Part shown: positions 10,488-26,159 of the stretch, piece after piece
How the letters are laid out: each line of letters starts with the position of its first letter
Numbering within the stretch: position 1 is the first letter of the stretch
Origin: Cycas panzhihuaensis
Lineage: Eukaryota > Cycadophyta
Assembly (NCBI GenBank): GCA_023213395.1
Contig: CM041465.1
Span: 200,391,741-200,455,740, forward strand
DNA length: 64,000 nucleotides
Direction: 5' to 3'
Program-made: the position numbers and the translations under genes
Notes under the pieces: generated by a model
Databases searched by the model: none
What the model was told of the DNA's origin: nothing
Seen by the model: only the letters and a program-made list of their open reading frames with translations

Positions 10488-10719
10488 TGTTGAAAACTAA
10501 CATTCATAAGAAATAATATTCACAAATAGAAACAAACCACCTTAGGATCAAACGGTACCTTTAAGGTACCTCAAATTATATTAACAGCAACAAAATATAT
10601 TTACAACAGATACTTCATATTATACACTATATGTGTATTTATAATATATGATATGATAGTGTATATAGGATCCACTTGTATGTGGGACATAACAAATGTG
10701 CATTACTAATATTCCAACA
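10488..10719 (-). repeat. Copy A 3' LTR
   Basis: Direct repeat of 14168-14407. On the forward strand it begins TGTTGAAAAC and ends TTCCAACA. It carries a palindrome, GGTACCTTTAAGGTACC (10554-10570), and a reverse-strand TATAAATAC (about 10634-10642) as a likely TATA box. On the element's strand the purine-rich AAGAGGGAG lies directly upstream (10720-10728). Confidence 0.85.
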
Positions 10720-10732
10720 CTCCCTCTTAATG
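10720..10732 (-). promoter_or_regulatory. Copy A polypurine tract
   Basis: On the reverse strand, ATTAAGAGGGAG is immediately followed by the TG of the 3' LTR. Copy B has ATTAAGGGGGAG at the same place. Confidence 0.7.
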
Positions 10733-10752
10733 CACATTTGGGTCATTTGTAT

Positions 10753-11904
10753 TTATAATGCCTTGTCCTTTGAAATGTTTTAAAGATGATGGTCTTCAGC
10801 TTTATCCTTGTCTTCAATCTTATAGTAATGCCTTTGCTATAGAATGATATCTTCAACTTGATTTTTGTTTTCAATTCTATACTGATGCCTTTGTAGGATG
10901 ATGTTATCAACTTGATTTTCATCTTTAATCTTGTAATGATGTCTTTATTGTAGCAGCTCTAGTAAGTGCAAATATTGATTCTTCATCAAGCTTGGTCTTA
11001 GCCGATTTTGATGTATATCCTATACGTGACTATCTTCAAATACAACTTGTTTATTATCACTATCCTGTATAAATTCTTCATCACCATATACAATATTAAC
11101 CTTTAGATCAGAATCTTCATCGACTTGTATACTCCTTGAACTTGAATCAATACTCAAAGTAGAAACATCATTTAGACTTGAATCAATACAAGACTTGTCT
11201 TCCATAGGACCATCAGATTTATATTCAATTTCCCTTGAAATAATAATGTCATCTAAGTAAACCTTTAGTGATTCATCACTCTCATTGTATTAAAAAATAG
11301 TTATAGTCTCATCAATACATTCAACCATATTCTCTTTACATTTAGTAGAAATTTCATCAATACTCATGCATTCTTCATCTTGACATATCATTTCATCAGT
11401 GTAGATAATACTCTCTTCATTCATTTTACCTATATCATAACCATCATTGATCTTATTTGCCTTTTAAATCATTCATTGTATCTCTTCAGGAGTTTGTTCA
11501 AATACATCATTTAAAAAATCTTAAACTTCCTTAGCAGTACTTACATGTTGAATCTTAGGAATGACAAAATAATATGCAGAAGGAAGATCAACCTTATCTA
11601 ATATAGCAAGAATCATGATAAACACTTGTTTATCTTTCTTCTTAAGTTTTTTCCTCTCTTCTTCATCCTTAAGAATATCATATCAATTAGTAACAAGTTT
11701 CCATAAACCTTTAGCTATGAAAAAACATCTCATTTTAATTGTCCAAAAGAAATAGTTTACTCCATTACACTTAGGTATCAGAAGAAGCGAATCCCTTAAG
11801 TAATATTCATTTGTCTCATGAACATATATGACCACATCATTCTCCTCCATAATTGAAAGTATACCTCTAAATAACATGTCCATTTTTTCAATCAATAAAC
11901 TCAC
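10753..11904 (-). pseudogene. Copy A Gag-like protein with acidic middle and C-terminal 18-aa repeats
   Basis: One reading frame of 384 codons runs from ATG (11904) to TAA (10755-10753) with in-frame stops but no frame change. Residues 1-75 contain the Copia Gag pattern CNGVNYFFWTIKMRCFF followed by LWKLV. Residues ~76-145 continue the Gag fold, with a KIQHVSTAKEV segment like other Copia Gags. Residues ~150-295 are rich in Asp, Glu and Ser. The C-terminus has three 18-residue repeats of the form QRHxYKIEDKNQVEDIIL. There is no zinc knuckle. Copy B has the same plan. Stops occur after residue 74 and at several later points, so this copy is dead. Confidence 0.75.
10784..10959 (-). repeat. Three ~54-bp coding tandem repeats in copy A
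   Basis: Each unit encodes a variant of QRHxYxIEDKxQVEDIIL on the reverse strand. The third has an extra codon, now a stop. The unit length is a multiple of three, so repeat number can change without breaking the frame. Copy B has two units. Confidence 0.75.
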
Positions 11905-14152
<2,248 letters not shown>

Positions 14153-14167
14153 CTTGCTCTAATACCA
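14153..14167 (-). promoter_or_regulatory. Copy A primer-binding site
   Basis: On the reverse strand TGGTATTAGAGCAAG adjoins the LTR end, one base from the standard Met-tRNA site TGGTATCAGAGC. Confidence 0.8.
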
Positions 14168-14407
14168 TATTTCATCTTGAGAAACTAACTTGCATAAGAA
14201 ATAATATTCATAAATAGAAACAAACCACCTCAAGATCAAATGGTACCCTTAAGGTACCTCAAATTATATTAACACCAATAAAACATATTTACAATAAATA
14301 ATTCATATGATATACTATATGTGTATTTATAATATATGATATGATATTGTATATGGTACTTACTTGCATGTGGGACATAACAAATGTGCATTACTAATAT
14401 TTCAATA
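14168..14407 (-). repeat. Copy A 5' LTR
   Basis: Direct repeat of 10488-10719 with about 8 extra bases near its primer-site end. The terminal dinucleotides have mutated (TA instead of TG/CA). It keeps the palindrome GGTACCCTTAAGGTACC at 14242-14258. Confidence 0.82.
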
Positions 14408-15500
14408 ATTTTCCCCTAGGGAGGATACCCACACCCTTATCATTCCACTAATTATCCCCCTATTTTCTTTGGGGCATTTGTGGGTGCATAACCCACTTTT
14501 CCTCAGCATCCAAGAGGTGGGCCAAGGCACCCTTGGCCACCTCCTCATGTATCCTATCCTTATGGGGGACCACTTGCCCCCCACCTCAATCAGCTATGAG
14601 GGCCCCATATGCCCCTCCCTCTTATTTGTTTTACTATCAAGGTCATGCACCATATGTGCCTTTAGTTTATTCACCTTATAATATTAGTGGGAACCCTTAT
14701 GTGGCACCTGCTTATACCCCTACTAATCCATTAGCCTAATGGGGGTATGCCCATTTATTGATTATAGGTCAATCCCCTTTTAGTTAAGGCTTTACAATCT
14801 GATTTACCTCCACATCTCCATAAAGTGCCCAAATTTGATGGCACTTCTTCCTAAGACCCAATCAATCATGTTAGGGTATTTACCATGGCATGCATTAATT
14901 ATTAGGCATATGACCATATAATAATGAAATTATTCCCTAAGTCACTTCAAGGAGATGCCCTAAAGTGGTTTTACAATCTCCCTACCCACTCGATATCCAA
15001 TTTTCATCAATTAGTTGACATCTTCTTCAACTATTTTGATGTAGCTCAACCTTTTAAAAGTGGAGTCAAGGCCTTGCTTTTGCTAAAGAAAGGCCATGAA
15101 GAATTGAACCATGACTTTGTGTGCTAGTTCCATAATCTTCTTTGTTCTTCCAAGGCCACATTATCAAAAAAATTAAAGAGATATTTTTTTGTAAATGCAT
15201 TATACCCTAAAATGTATACCAAGGTCCTCAAGATGGGGGCAATGACATGCGAATCTTCCATAGCTAAATGCTTTGCACTAGAATCTATTGAGATTTAAGC
15301 CGATCTCAAGAAGATTCTTAATAACTTATAACACTATAAGGCACCACTTCCTCCACCTAACAATAAGGTCTAGTAGCAACAAAAAGTATCCAAGCCTTCT
15401 ATTGGTTCAACTGATAAGATCTTGGATCCCTTAACTTCAATTATTTACTCATTTGAGCGAATGATATGTGTTTTAAAGTTGCAACCCTCCTAATCTTTGC
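14408..15500 (+). pseudogene. Gypsy 1 gag: proline-rich end and core domain
   Basis: Coding resumes with Pro/Tyr-rich text (14530-14740), then the Ty3/Gypsy Gag core from about 14800: VPKFDGTSS, then LFPKSLQGDALKWFYNL at about 14930-14980, then FHQLVDIFFNYF. The same domain, similarly worded, is in Gypsy 2 at 50640-51120. The frame has TAA/TAG stops near 14852, 14904 and 15125 and is lost after ~15480. Gag would form the particle; this copy is broken by stops and by the two nested elements upstream. Confidence 0.85.
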
Positions 15501-16229
15501 AAGATCCATATCAAACCTAACTTGGATATAGGTAGGTATGCCAAGCTACCTAAACTTTACCTCTTAAAAACAAGGGCACCCAATCACCTCAAGAGAAGAG
15601 GACATAACTTAGTCCTAAAAAGAAATGATGCTCAGTCTATGGAAAATACACCCATAATGACTTGAGGTATTGGACTCAACACCTCAAGCTTGAATTGCCA
15701 TGTGATTCCCCACCTTAACATGCCTTAAAACTATACTTGGAATAACTCGTACACCAAGACCCTTTCCCTAATGATGAGGAATAGGATCAAGGCATTCAGC
15801 AACAAAATAGGTGGACTAGGAATATATGAAGATCTCAACCCCCTCCCACCAACCAATCAAAGGGAAAGGGGCCCATTGATTTCTTATCACCCTTGAGTCT
15901 TCTGGATCAAGATACAACCTCCTCTCAACTTAAAATGAAGGGTAATAGGATTATTCAATTACTTGGGACAACTTAGGTTTGTCCTTTTATAAGGTCTTAA
16001 GCCACCAAGGAGGCTAGTAAAGCCTCCAATTTGCAACAACTACCCCTTAGGGATCCTTCCCCCACAAAGATCTCCATTGTCCCTAAGTCTATTAGTATTC
16101 ACCTAGGGTAATATGATTTTAGGAGGGTTATTCCCTAACCCATAGGGAAAGGAAAGGTTTTCTCCATTATAGAAGAGCTCTGCATTGTGTTCATAGGTAT
16201 GTCCATGATGGACATCTTACAGAGTTACC
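15501..16229 (+). other. Gypsy 1 gag-protease linker, no clear domain
   Basis: About 730 bases of decayed coding-like sequence rich in Pro, Ser and Lys codons with many stops. I recognise no zinc knuckle or other motif. Confidence 0.4.
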
Positions 16230-16985
16230 TTGAGCAATGAACTCTATTCCTTAGGACTCTTGGCTAAAAGGAGGACCTTATTTATTCAATGGGCTACCAC
16301 ATCATCTGGCCCACCCATTATTTTTTTTTTTCAAAAGGATCTACCACACCCTAGTGAGAGGGAGTGCGATTGGCATTACACTTTCACTATTACCATTGAT
16401 ACCCTTGAATTAATATTGAAGAAGATAATTATGGACAATGGCTCCTCAGTCAATGCCATGATAGTTTGTATGATTAAGAAATTGGGCATCGAAGCTCGTA
16501 AGTCTATCTCTTGGAAGTTCCAAGAGTATGATGGGAGTGAGAAGGTGCCTTTAGGGACTATGACCCTACCTCTTACTCTTAAAGACAAGATTGTCTCCAC
16601 CGAGATCATTGTCCTAGATATAGATGTGGATTATAATCTACTCCTTAGATGACCTTGGTTAGATTGCATGGGGATAGTTTATTCTTCCTTATGGGGGCAA
16701 CTCAAATTTATCCACAAGGGACAAGTGAAAGTTGTGGCTCATGATCTTCCTCTTTCATACACATCAGTGCCCACCTACCAAGCTATCTTTAATGCAAAGG
16801 ATGGTGATCCTGATGAGTTGCATCCTTCCCTTGAGGCCTTATTCCAAGGCTCTAATTTCCACCATGATGATAAACCACCTTCATCTAGCCCTAGTTTAGT
16901 TTGCTTTGCTCCTATCAATATATGCAACTATAGTTACCTAGTTGTCCTCAAACATCCTGAGTTTGATGTCCTCTATGCCATGTAG
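16230..16985 (+). pseudogene. Gypsy 1 aspartic protease and downstream linker
   Basis: The frame is open for 140 codons, has one TGA at 16650, then stays in the same frame to 16985. The catalytic region reads IIMDNGSSVNAM (about 16426-16461), the D-N-G-S form seen in plant Tat-type proteases. VPLGTMTLPL and a DVDYNLLL-stop-PWLD segment mark the rest of the protease fold; the TGA replaces the Arg or Gly expected before PWLD. The following ~105 codons form a linker with no known motif. RT should follow but does not. It is one substitution away from a long open frame, so it is among the better-kept parts of Gypsy 1. Confidence 0.85.
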
Positions 16986-17712
16986 CTCTTATTTCTCCTA
17001 TGCCTAGAAAGCCATCCTATAAGGAGACTTCCCCTCCTTTTGGTCCTTTTTTAAGGGCTCATGATCTTATTCTCAAGCTGTTAGATCAAAGTTAGCCTCC
17101 ACTCTCAACCTTTATCTGGGCAATGATTCAAGGAAACACCCCTCAACACGTTGCTCATATGAGCACTACCCTTTCTTGGTCTAGGTCCTCATCTAGTGCC
17201 ATGACCCACCAACCCTCATACCACAAGCCCTAAGTAAGGTTTGGTGTATGTTAGGTTCCCTACATCTCATCACCCTATAGTTTGGTTTTGACTAACCTTT
17301 TCCTGCCCATAACTTAAATGACCAGTCTAAGTCACCATTATCTCGTGATGGATACATTACCCATGGTTCATCCATCTCTATTCATATCCATGTATCAGAG
17401 TGTGATCTATGCTCTCTTGCCCCCTTACATCATTTTGGGCACATCCTATTTGGACCTATTTGATACTTTTAATAGCTCTTTTTTGCCTTCATTGGGGGCA
17501 TGCATGCTCTAAAATGAGCCTAAAGTACCTTCGTTTATGGGATTTGTTGCCCCTAAAAGGGGCACCTCCCCATATTGTGTGCATTACCTTATCTCAATCC
17601 TTGGCCATAGACTAGATCCCATCCCATGAGGGCATTATACTCTATCATGAGTATAAACTATCACATGTAAATATTATTGACAAAATTAAATCTCTCTCTC
17701 TCTCTTGCTATA
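16986..17712 (+). other. Gypsy 1 interior after protease, no recognised domain
   Basis: Decayed sequence ending in a (CT)n run at 17690-17704. I searched all frames for RT signatures (the KDNFPLP-like and YVDD segments seen in Gypsy 2) and found none. Confidence 0.5.
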
Positions 17713-19737
<2,025 letters not shown>

Positions 19738-20961
19738 ACAAAATAAAACAAATGTTTATTTGCTTTTATGCTCTCCCACCCTATGGGTGTGATTTCCTCT
19801 TTATGCCCATGATGGTGTCTTATGCTCTATGATAAGCCTCATCCCCTCCCCAATGGACATTCCCCATGGGGGTATGGGACTCCTCCATGAGTATAAATTA
19901 TAGTATTAGTTGCTTACCTCATCCCCTATTAGTGTTTATAGTCCATGAGACTAATTTTCCATCCTAATTACTGATTTAATGCCCACATAGGCCCTCTGTG
20001 TGTCAGAGACCAATTAACCCCTCATTTCTTATTATTTTTACCATTGTTACTAGTTATTTCCTATGCCCAATTTGTGTCTACAACTCAGCTTTCTGGTAGC
20101 TTCTTAGCCTCTTTGACTACATCATCAATATTTTGGTCCACTTATACTACTCCCTTTGTCTATCTCACTGAGTTTTTAGGAACTTTTAGCTCCCTTTTAT
20201 TAGCACATTCTCCAATTGAATCAAGTGTTGTTTCCATTTGTTAGTATATCATCCTTTCATCTTGGCTTCACTTGAGTATGGGTTAGTTATACTTCTGGTT
20301 CAAGATAATGGCACCTTTGTTGGTTTCTCTTTAACCTCACTCCATGCATGTCCTATTGTTGACACTCAAGATTGTCACATGACTTGCTCCTTGAATCCTA
20401 CGGTTCAACCTTGCCACTAGGTGTCCATGGCTTTATGTCATCTATGTTAAATTTTTTCTATTATAATAACTCTTTTAGTTTCTTCATGGTAACTTGCGTC
20501 CACACCTACTCATACTACTTAGGTGTTTATAGTTATATCTCTCAAATCTATCAAAAGAAAATAAAGAAAGAGAAGAGCATATAGAAGACACAAAAAATAT
20601 TAAGTATGCTTTTAAGGAGGGATAATTAACACCACCTTCTTGGTACCTAAGGCAAGTTGTGCGATGGCCTCATCCCTACCTATGATTCATAGTTTGGGTC
20701 TAGATTGTGTGGGCTATTTTGTGTCTTTCAGATTGAGTTACTTGGACCCACTATAGTTTCGATCATGATTAAAAACCACTTAGCAAGGCTTCTATTCCAT
20801 GTGGACTTTTGAGGAGTTTTGTGATCCTAGCTTTGTGTCACTCCTTAAGACTAATATCTATTATCATTTTAGTTAGATTTATGTGTATGTCTAAGCACCT
20901 CTTATCATTTGTTGATTTTTTCTATTTCCATATTATTCAGTGATTTCATCCTGAGTTATCA
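19738..20961 (+). other. Gypsy 1 interior between (TA)n array and RNase H
   Basis: About 1.2 kb with short frames only (best 60-70 codons), Ser/Leu/Tyr-rich, no recognised domain. Part may be decayed gag-pol linker. RT and integrase motifs are absent. Confidence 0.45.
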
Positions 20962-21415
20962 TTGTGTATCCCCATGGCATTGATCATCCACATTGATGAG
21001 GGTAGTCATAGGAATTTGAGGTCTTCCACTATTGCTTGGGTCATTCAAAATCACCTTGGACATACCTTCATCTACTTTGGGGTTTACCTACCTAAGGCCA
21101 CTAATAATGAAGTTAAGTATACTACTATCATAGAGGCTCTCATTAATGTACTCTACTTCCATTGTGGCCCTATCATTTTATATTGTGACTCTTGAATAGT
21201 TGTCTTCTAACTCACTAAGGTCTGTCTTACCCTCTACCCATGATTGAGATCCTTGGCCATGATTTCTAGATCCCTATTGGCCCAGTTTGCTTCAATCAAT
21301 ATCCACCGTATTCCTCATAGAATAAATACCAAAGTGGATAGGTTAGTTAATTTCATTTTCAAATGTCATTTTCCATTGGTGGATGATTCTCTTTTGGCCT
21401 AACAAGCCACCCATT
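20962..21415 (+). pseudogene. Gypsy 1 archaeal-type RNase H (aRNH)
   Basis: Tat-lineage Gypsy elements carry a second RNase H of archaeal/plant type besides the one fused to RT. Here a frame begins MALIIHIDEGSHRN, has LPKATNNEVKYTTIIEAL (catalytic Glu region) and ILYCDS (catalytic Asp) at about 21172-21195, then a TGA and a frame continuing to RINTKVDRLVNF near 21310-21350, the usual N-x-x-A/V-D-x-L end. The domain lies ~860 bp before the 3' LTR. Stops after CDS and later make it a pseudogene. Gypsy 2 has the equivalent at 44190-44580. Confidence 0.8.
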
Positions 21416-22263
21416 GAGGCATATATCTAGGGGGCAATCCCCCCTAGCCTCACCTTTGAGGGGCATCCACTAATGAAATAAAACTATGGTGGCAACCCTA
21501 ATATTACATAGTCCTTGTTGGACTAAAGCTTCCCAAGTGCTCCAATAAGAGCTTAAACTACCACTATACTCTGAAATGAAGGTAAACTAACATGTATATT
21601 TGTTCATATTAGATTTGCTTAATTGTTTGTTTTCTTTTATATAAGCCTTAAAAAAAAAATCCCTAAAAAAAAAATCAATTGTAAAACCAACAAAATGATA
21701 AAATGTCATAAAATAATAAAAAATCCAAAAAAATATAAAATAACAAAATACAAAAAGAAAATAAGAAAAAAGAAAAAAGAAAAAACTAAAAACCTCTAAA
21801 AGATGGTGGTTAATAAGGTAAAACTATGGTGACCATCCTAGACTCATTGAGCCTCTCTTCCCCTTAGATATTTGAGGCATCACTCCATATATTCAAGGGG
21901 ATTTAGGATTTTAAGCCCTCTATTTTGGGCCATACTACTTAATTTATCTTGCATTGGGGGCAATCCCTCATCGTTTGATGCTTTCCACTTATATATGATA
22001 AGGTTTCATAGCCATTGGCCTTAGGGATTAATATAATCATTGATTCATCATCCCTCTTAACTTGTACATCCATACCTTAGGTTCCCTATAGGGCTAAACT
22101 AAGGGTAACCCACCATTGATTTTTTGCTAATAAGGTACCACTATGGTAGCCACCATCCCACGTGATTTGTATGCATTTTATTTGTATTATCTCTTTTGCA
22201 TTTCATGTTATTTATATTGGTAGCATTTACCATCTTTTAGCTTAGATCAAAGAGGCTCTACTT
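21416..22263 (+). other. Gypsy 1 3' untranslated region with a recurring motif
   Basis: Non-coding, with A-rich tracts (21640-21790). A motif close to AAGGTAAAACTATGGTGACC occurs at 21471-21498, 21811-21838 and about 22128-22159. Gypsy 2 has reverse-strand copies at the matching place before its 3' LTR. Confidence 0.6.
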
Positions 22264-22275
22264 CTAAGGGGGTAA
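22264..22275 (+). promoter_or_regulatory. Gypsy 1 polypurine tract
   Basis: CTAAGGGGGTAA directly precedes the start of LTR similarity at 22276. Confidence 0.65.
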
Positions 22276-24302
22276 TATTTCCCAACTTCCAGGAATGGGA
22301 TATGGACAATCAATAAAGCAAGGTAAGTATAGTTGCATTTCTATTCCTTTTTACTCTTTGTTTGATTTACATTTAAGATATTGAGATGGGTATATACTTA
22401 TACATATACTCATTGGTTTGTTTATATCCCACCTTACATGCCAATGATGATCAGGACATAAGTCCATGGCTCTGTCATCGACTCTTTGGTCTTTTTGGGT
22501 TGGAAAAGGAGCCTACTTTTATTCTATAACTCATTTCCCCCTTTATTGTTTCTTAATTCTTAGCTTTTTGGCCTCAATTTTACATTCCTACCACTTGTTT
22601 TGATTGATGGAGGCTTCAAGAATCGATTGCTAGTTAGTTTGTGCAATTTTATAAAGTTTTTATTATTCAAAACTAACTTTGTTTCTGTACCATAAATTTT
22701 TCTACTGTACCATAGACTTTTCTACTATACCACAAATTTATTTATGGCACCATAGATATATTCATGGTACTGTAGATATATTTGTAGTACCACAAATATA
22801 TTTATGGTACAATTATCAATAACCCAGATTCAGGTTTACTAGTGATAATTAGCTCTTAATTACTTGTTTATCATACTTGATGTATTATATCCACCCTAAT
22901 TAGGTTGTATCCCTTTTGATAGGCTAAATAATCTGCAATCAACTTAATTTTTTCTTGCTTCTATACTTGTTTTGCTCCTTCGTATGCTTAGTTGTTTAAA
23001 CCATGAGTAAGTCTCATGGTTTTGGAGGTGGTGGATTTTCCTACATTGTGGGTTAAAAACCACCATCCTATGGCCTCATTACTCTCTATAAATCTCCCCA
23101 TTTTCTAAATGAGAATGTAAGATCTTTGAGACTTAGAGAAATATACCATTATGCTATTAGATTTTTTCCATATATACGGGATTTGGGAGCTAGCATTAAG
23201 ATATATGTTATGAGAATATAAGAAAGCCTTGACAAATTGTTGAGGAGCCCTTAAAGAAGAAAGTTATAGTAGCCATTGGCCTCCTTTCTTCTAAAGTAAA
23301 GGCATATCCCTCCTCCCTTTGTTAGATGTGGTTTTCCTCTCATTTGTTTCATCCACTCTATGTTACATGCATGTTGTTTTATGGTTATATGCTTGAGATC
23401 TCTTGAAAGTCTCTCTTCCTTTTACTTGATCAAATTGTGTCCCATTTTTTCCTTTGTTCTTGTTGTTGATTAACCTCTTCCAATAAGCTATAGGATTTCT
23501 TAGGAGGTTTCCTTAGTACACTTTGGGAAATTGTTTATATTTGGGGGATTGTTTCCATCTAGAGGCATTCCTCTACCTATCATATTACATTCACTTTAGT
23601 CTATAGATTTAAAATCCTTCATGAGCAAAGTTTTTTTAATCTTATTTTATAAATTGGATGCAAGTTTAAAATGTTGGTTATCATTTCATAGCTATCTTTC
23701 TTTGATTTTCCACTAACTTGTATGCAAGGGAGGGAAAACATAACTTTCAAGGCCCTTAACCTAGCACGTTTGCTTGAGAGGAGCTACAATCAAAACCAAC
23801 ATCAACTATATGTTACGAAGGTAAGTTATAATTTCACTTGATTGTAATTTTTTTAAAATTTGGTGATTTTGCATTCTCTTTTTTCATCATAAGAAAGGTT
23901 CAGCAAGTAAAAACATTACCAAAATTGTTTTGTAGGCAAAAAGGTATTAGATCATTTGATCTACACATCATGGAGATCGTTACAAATTCATAAGCAAAAA
24001 GGCCAAACTTCTCCAAATACCTAAAATTTGGGTACATACTTCCACCCTATTCCCTTTCTTGCATTGTTTGCTTCTTTTTCTTGTTTAAAAGAAAAATACA
24101 AAAGAAAGAAAGAAAGAAAGACAAAAATGAAAAAGAGATTAGTACATGAAAAGGGGTGGTGAAAAGAGAAGTGATAGTTTACTTATTTCTATGGGTTTTA
24201 TTGTCCCCCCTAATTTCTTTTCCTCTTCTTTTTCCTAAGATACATTTTAAAAAAAAAAGAAAAAAGAAAAAGTGAAAGAGAGAGAAAGTATGAAGAAAAA
24301 AG

Positions 24303-24343
<41 letters not shown>

Positions 24344-24958
24344 TGATTCATCCATTTCCTTTTTTTTTCTTTCTTTCACTTTCTCCACCTCCATTCCAAA
24401 AGGAAAACAAAAGAAATGGAAAATGAAAAAGATAAAAGATCTTGTTTTATTCTCTTTTATTGCATTTTTTCACTACATACTTACATTGCATTAACTCCTC
24501 TATAACAAAAAAAAAAAAGAAAGTGAAAAATAAATAGCTTAGTCCTTGCATTGAATTTTTTAAAATCCTAAGCAAAGGAAGGGATCACATAGTTGTGAGT
24601 CCTCAAACTCATGGGGTGACATCACATTCTTTAGCTGGGGTTGCACCTTACATTCAAGAAAATAGAGAAACACATAAGTACATGTGGATATAAATCTCAC
24701 TTCCTTTAGCTTACCATAGGCCCACGCCTTCAGAAACTAGAATTATTTATATACACACACAAAAACTTAGGTTGCCCTAGTTTAGCCACTCTTATATCAC
24801 TTAGAAATATGATGCATCTTGAACCAGTATCTAAGAGGTGCACGAGAACCTTAAGTTAAGCTTAGGTTTGTCTTTGCTCCTTGTACTTATCATCTATACC
24901 CTAAGCTTGTCTTGTTAGGTTAGTTATTTACATTTCACCCTTGCTCTCATGTATTTCA
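22276..24958 (+). repeat. Gypsy 1 3' LTR (~2.7 kb)
   Basis: Direct repeat of 865-3549. It starts TATTTCCC (the 5' copy has TGTTTCCT) and ends near TTTCA. It keeps the six 20-bp subrepeats (22688-22807), the hairpin pair and TATA box (23000-23093) and the purine tract with a GA run (24301-24341). Confidence 0.85.
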
Positions 24959-25272
24959 GTTTACTAGTCCACAACATCGACTAATAAGGGTTCTCTTATA
25001 AGTGGTGAGATGTAGTATAAGTATATACATCATTCTTCATTCTAATTTGAGGTTTGACCATTCTTTCATTTGTTTATGTTAACTTGTATATGCTTAATCT
25101 CTTTTATGTCTTATTACTTTATCATTCACTCACCACATATTTATCTTTCATTATTCATAGAAAATTCCTTTTTTAACTTGGTATCATAGCTCCATGTTCA
25201 ATTTTCAACATGGTATCAAAGCTATCGTCTTATTTTCCAGCATGGTATTAGATCTAGTATGCTCATTTTTCT
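24959..25272 (+). repeat. Short unassigned stretch ending in three 32-bp repeats each bearing a Met-type primer site
   Basis: 25177-25272 consists of three 32-bp units. TGGTATCATAGC, TGGTATCAAAGC and TGGTATTAGATC start at 25179, 25211 and 25243, exactly 32 bp apart, each followed by a T/C-rich stretch ending in TTTTC. Each is one to three bases from the plant Copia primer site TGGTATCAGAGC. The sequence upstream (24959-25176) may be the end of a Copia LTR, but no partner LTR was found. The array abuts the broken integrase of the next element. Confidence 0.7.
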
Positions 25273-26130
25273 AATAGATTTCAATTCAATGGCATGCTTA
25301 AATTCTCTAAATTTTTTTAATGCTTTTGATTTATACTTCAAGAAATAAATTTAAACTTTTCTAGAATAATTATTAATAAATATAATAAAATATTGATAAC
25401 CACTAAAAGATGCTTATGACATGGGTCCATAAATATCAAAATGCACTAGACCCAAAGGTTCCTTAGCACACTAGGTTCTTCCATCTTACCTAAATAGAGC
25501 CCAATGATATTTACCCATAACACAAGCCTCATAAATATATTTTGTTTACTTTATATTTGCTATCCCATATACCATATTCAATTTGCAAAGTAGATGAAGG
25601 TTGTTCATATTCAAAGGACCTAGGCATTGATGCCATAGTTGTTCTTTTGAGAGTCTTTGTGAAATAAGTGCTTTTGGAGTAGTTTGTTCACCTATATTTG
25701 AAGTAGAAGTAGAAGTATCTAAAGTGGAAGTGTCATGCCTAGTACATAAAAGACATTGTTGAGATGATGTAAAATGTCAGAATTCTTCAAAGATATAAGA
25801 AAATTGTTATATTAGTAACCTCTAAAATGGTATCATCCCTAAAAGCAACGAATTGGTCCTATACTAGCCTTGTTTCTATAAGGAGTTCTTTAAAACCTAT
25901 CATGTGCCAAGAGGCTCCTAAATCTATCAGATAAGATTTATTAGAATGTTGAGTTGTTGATGCAACAAAGTAAAGGTTTTATGAATTAGCCATATAGTCA
26001 TCTTTATTCTAATTTTGTCTCTCATTGCAATTTCTATTTTGTTAGTTACCTTAAGGAGCATTTTGATTTTGTCTTCTAGGTCCTTAATAGTCATATTAGT
26101 TTTGCCTTTGTAGTCCTTTATAATTACCAC
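25273..26130 (-). pseudogene. Copia 2 protease, pre-integrase and integrase start
   Basis: Reverse-strand translation shows protease-like LGASWHM wording near 25920, then EQLWHQCLGPLNMNN (about 25620-25665) of the GAG-pre-integrase segment, YEACVMGKYHWALF, then the integrase N-part PLGLVHFDIYGPMS and FIIFINNYS (about 25365-25460). The second FIDDYS acid is Asn here. Several stops and frame changes occur. The reading ends near 25273 within integrase. Confidence 0.75.
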
Positions 26131-26159
26131 ATCGATAAATTTAAATGTCTTACATGGAA

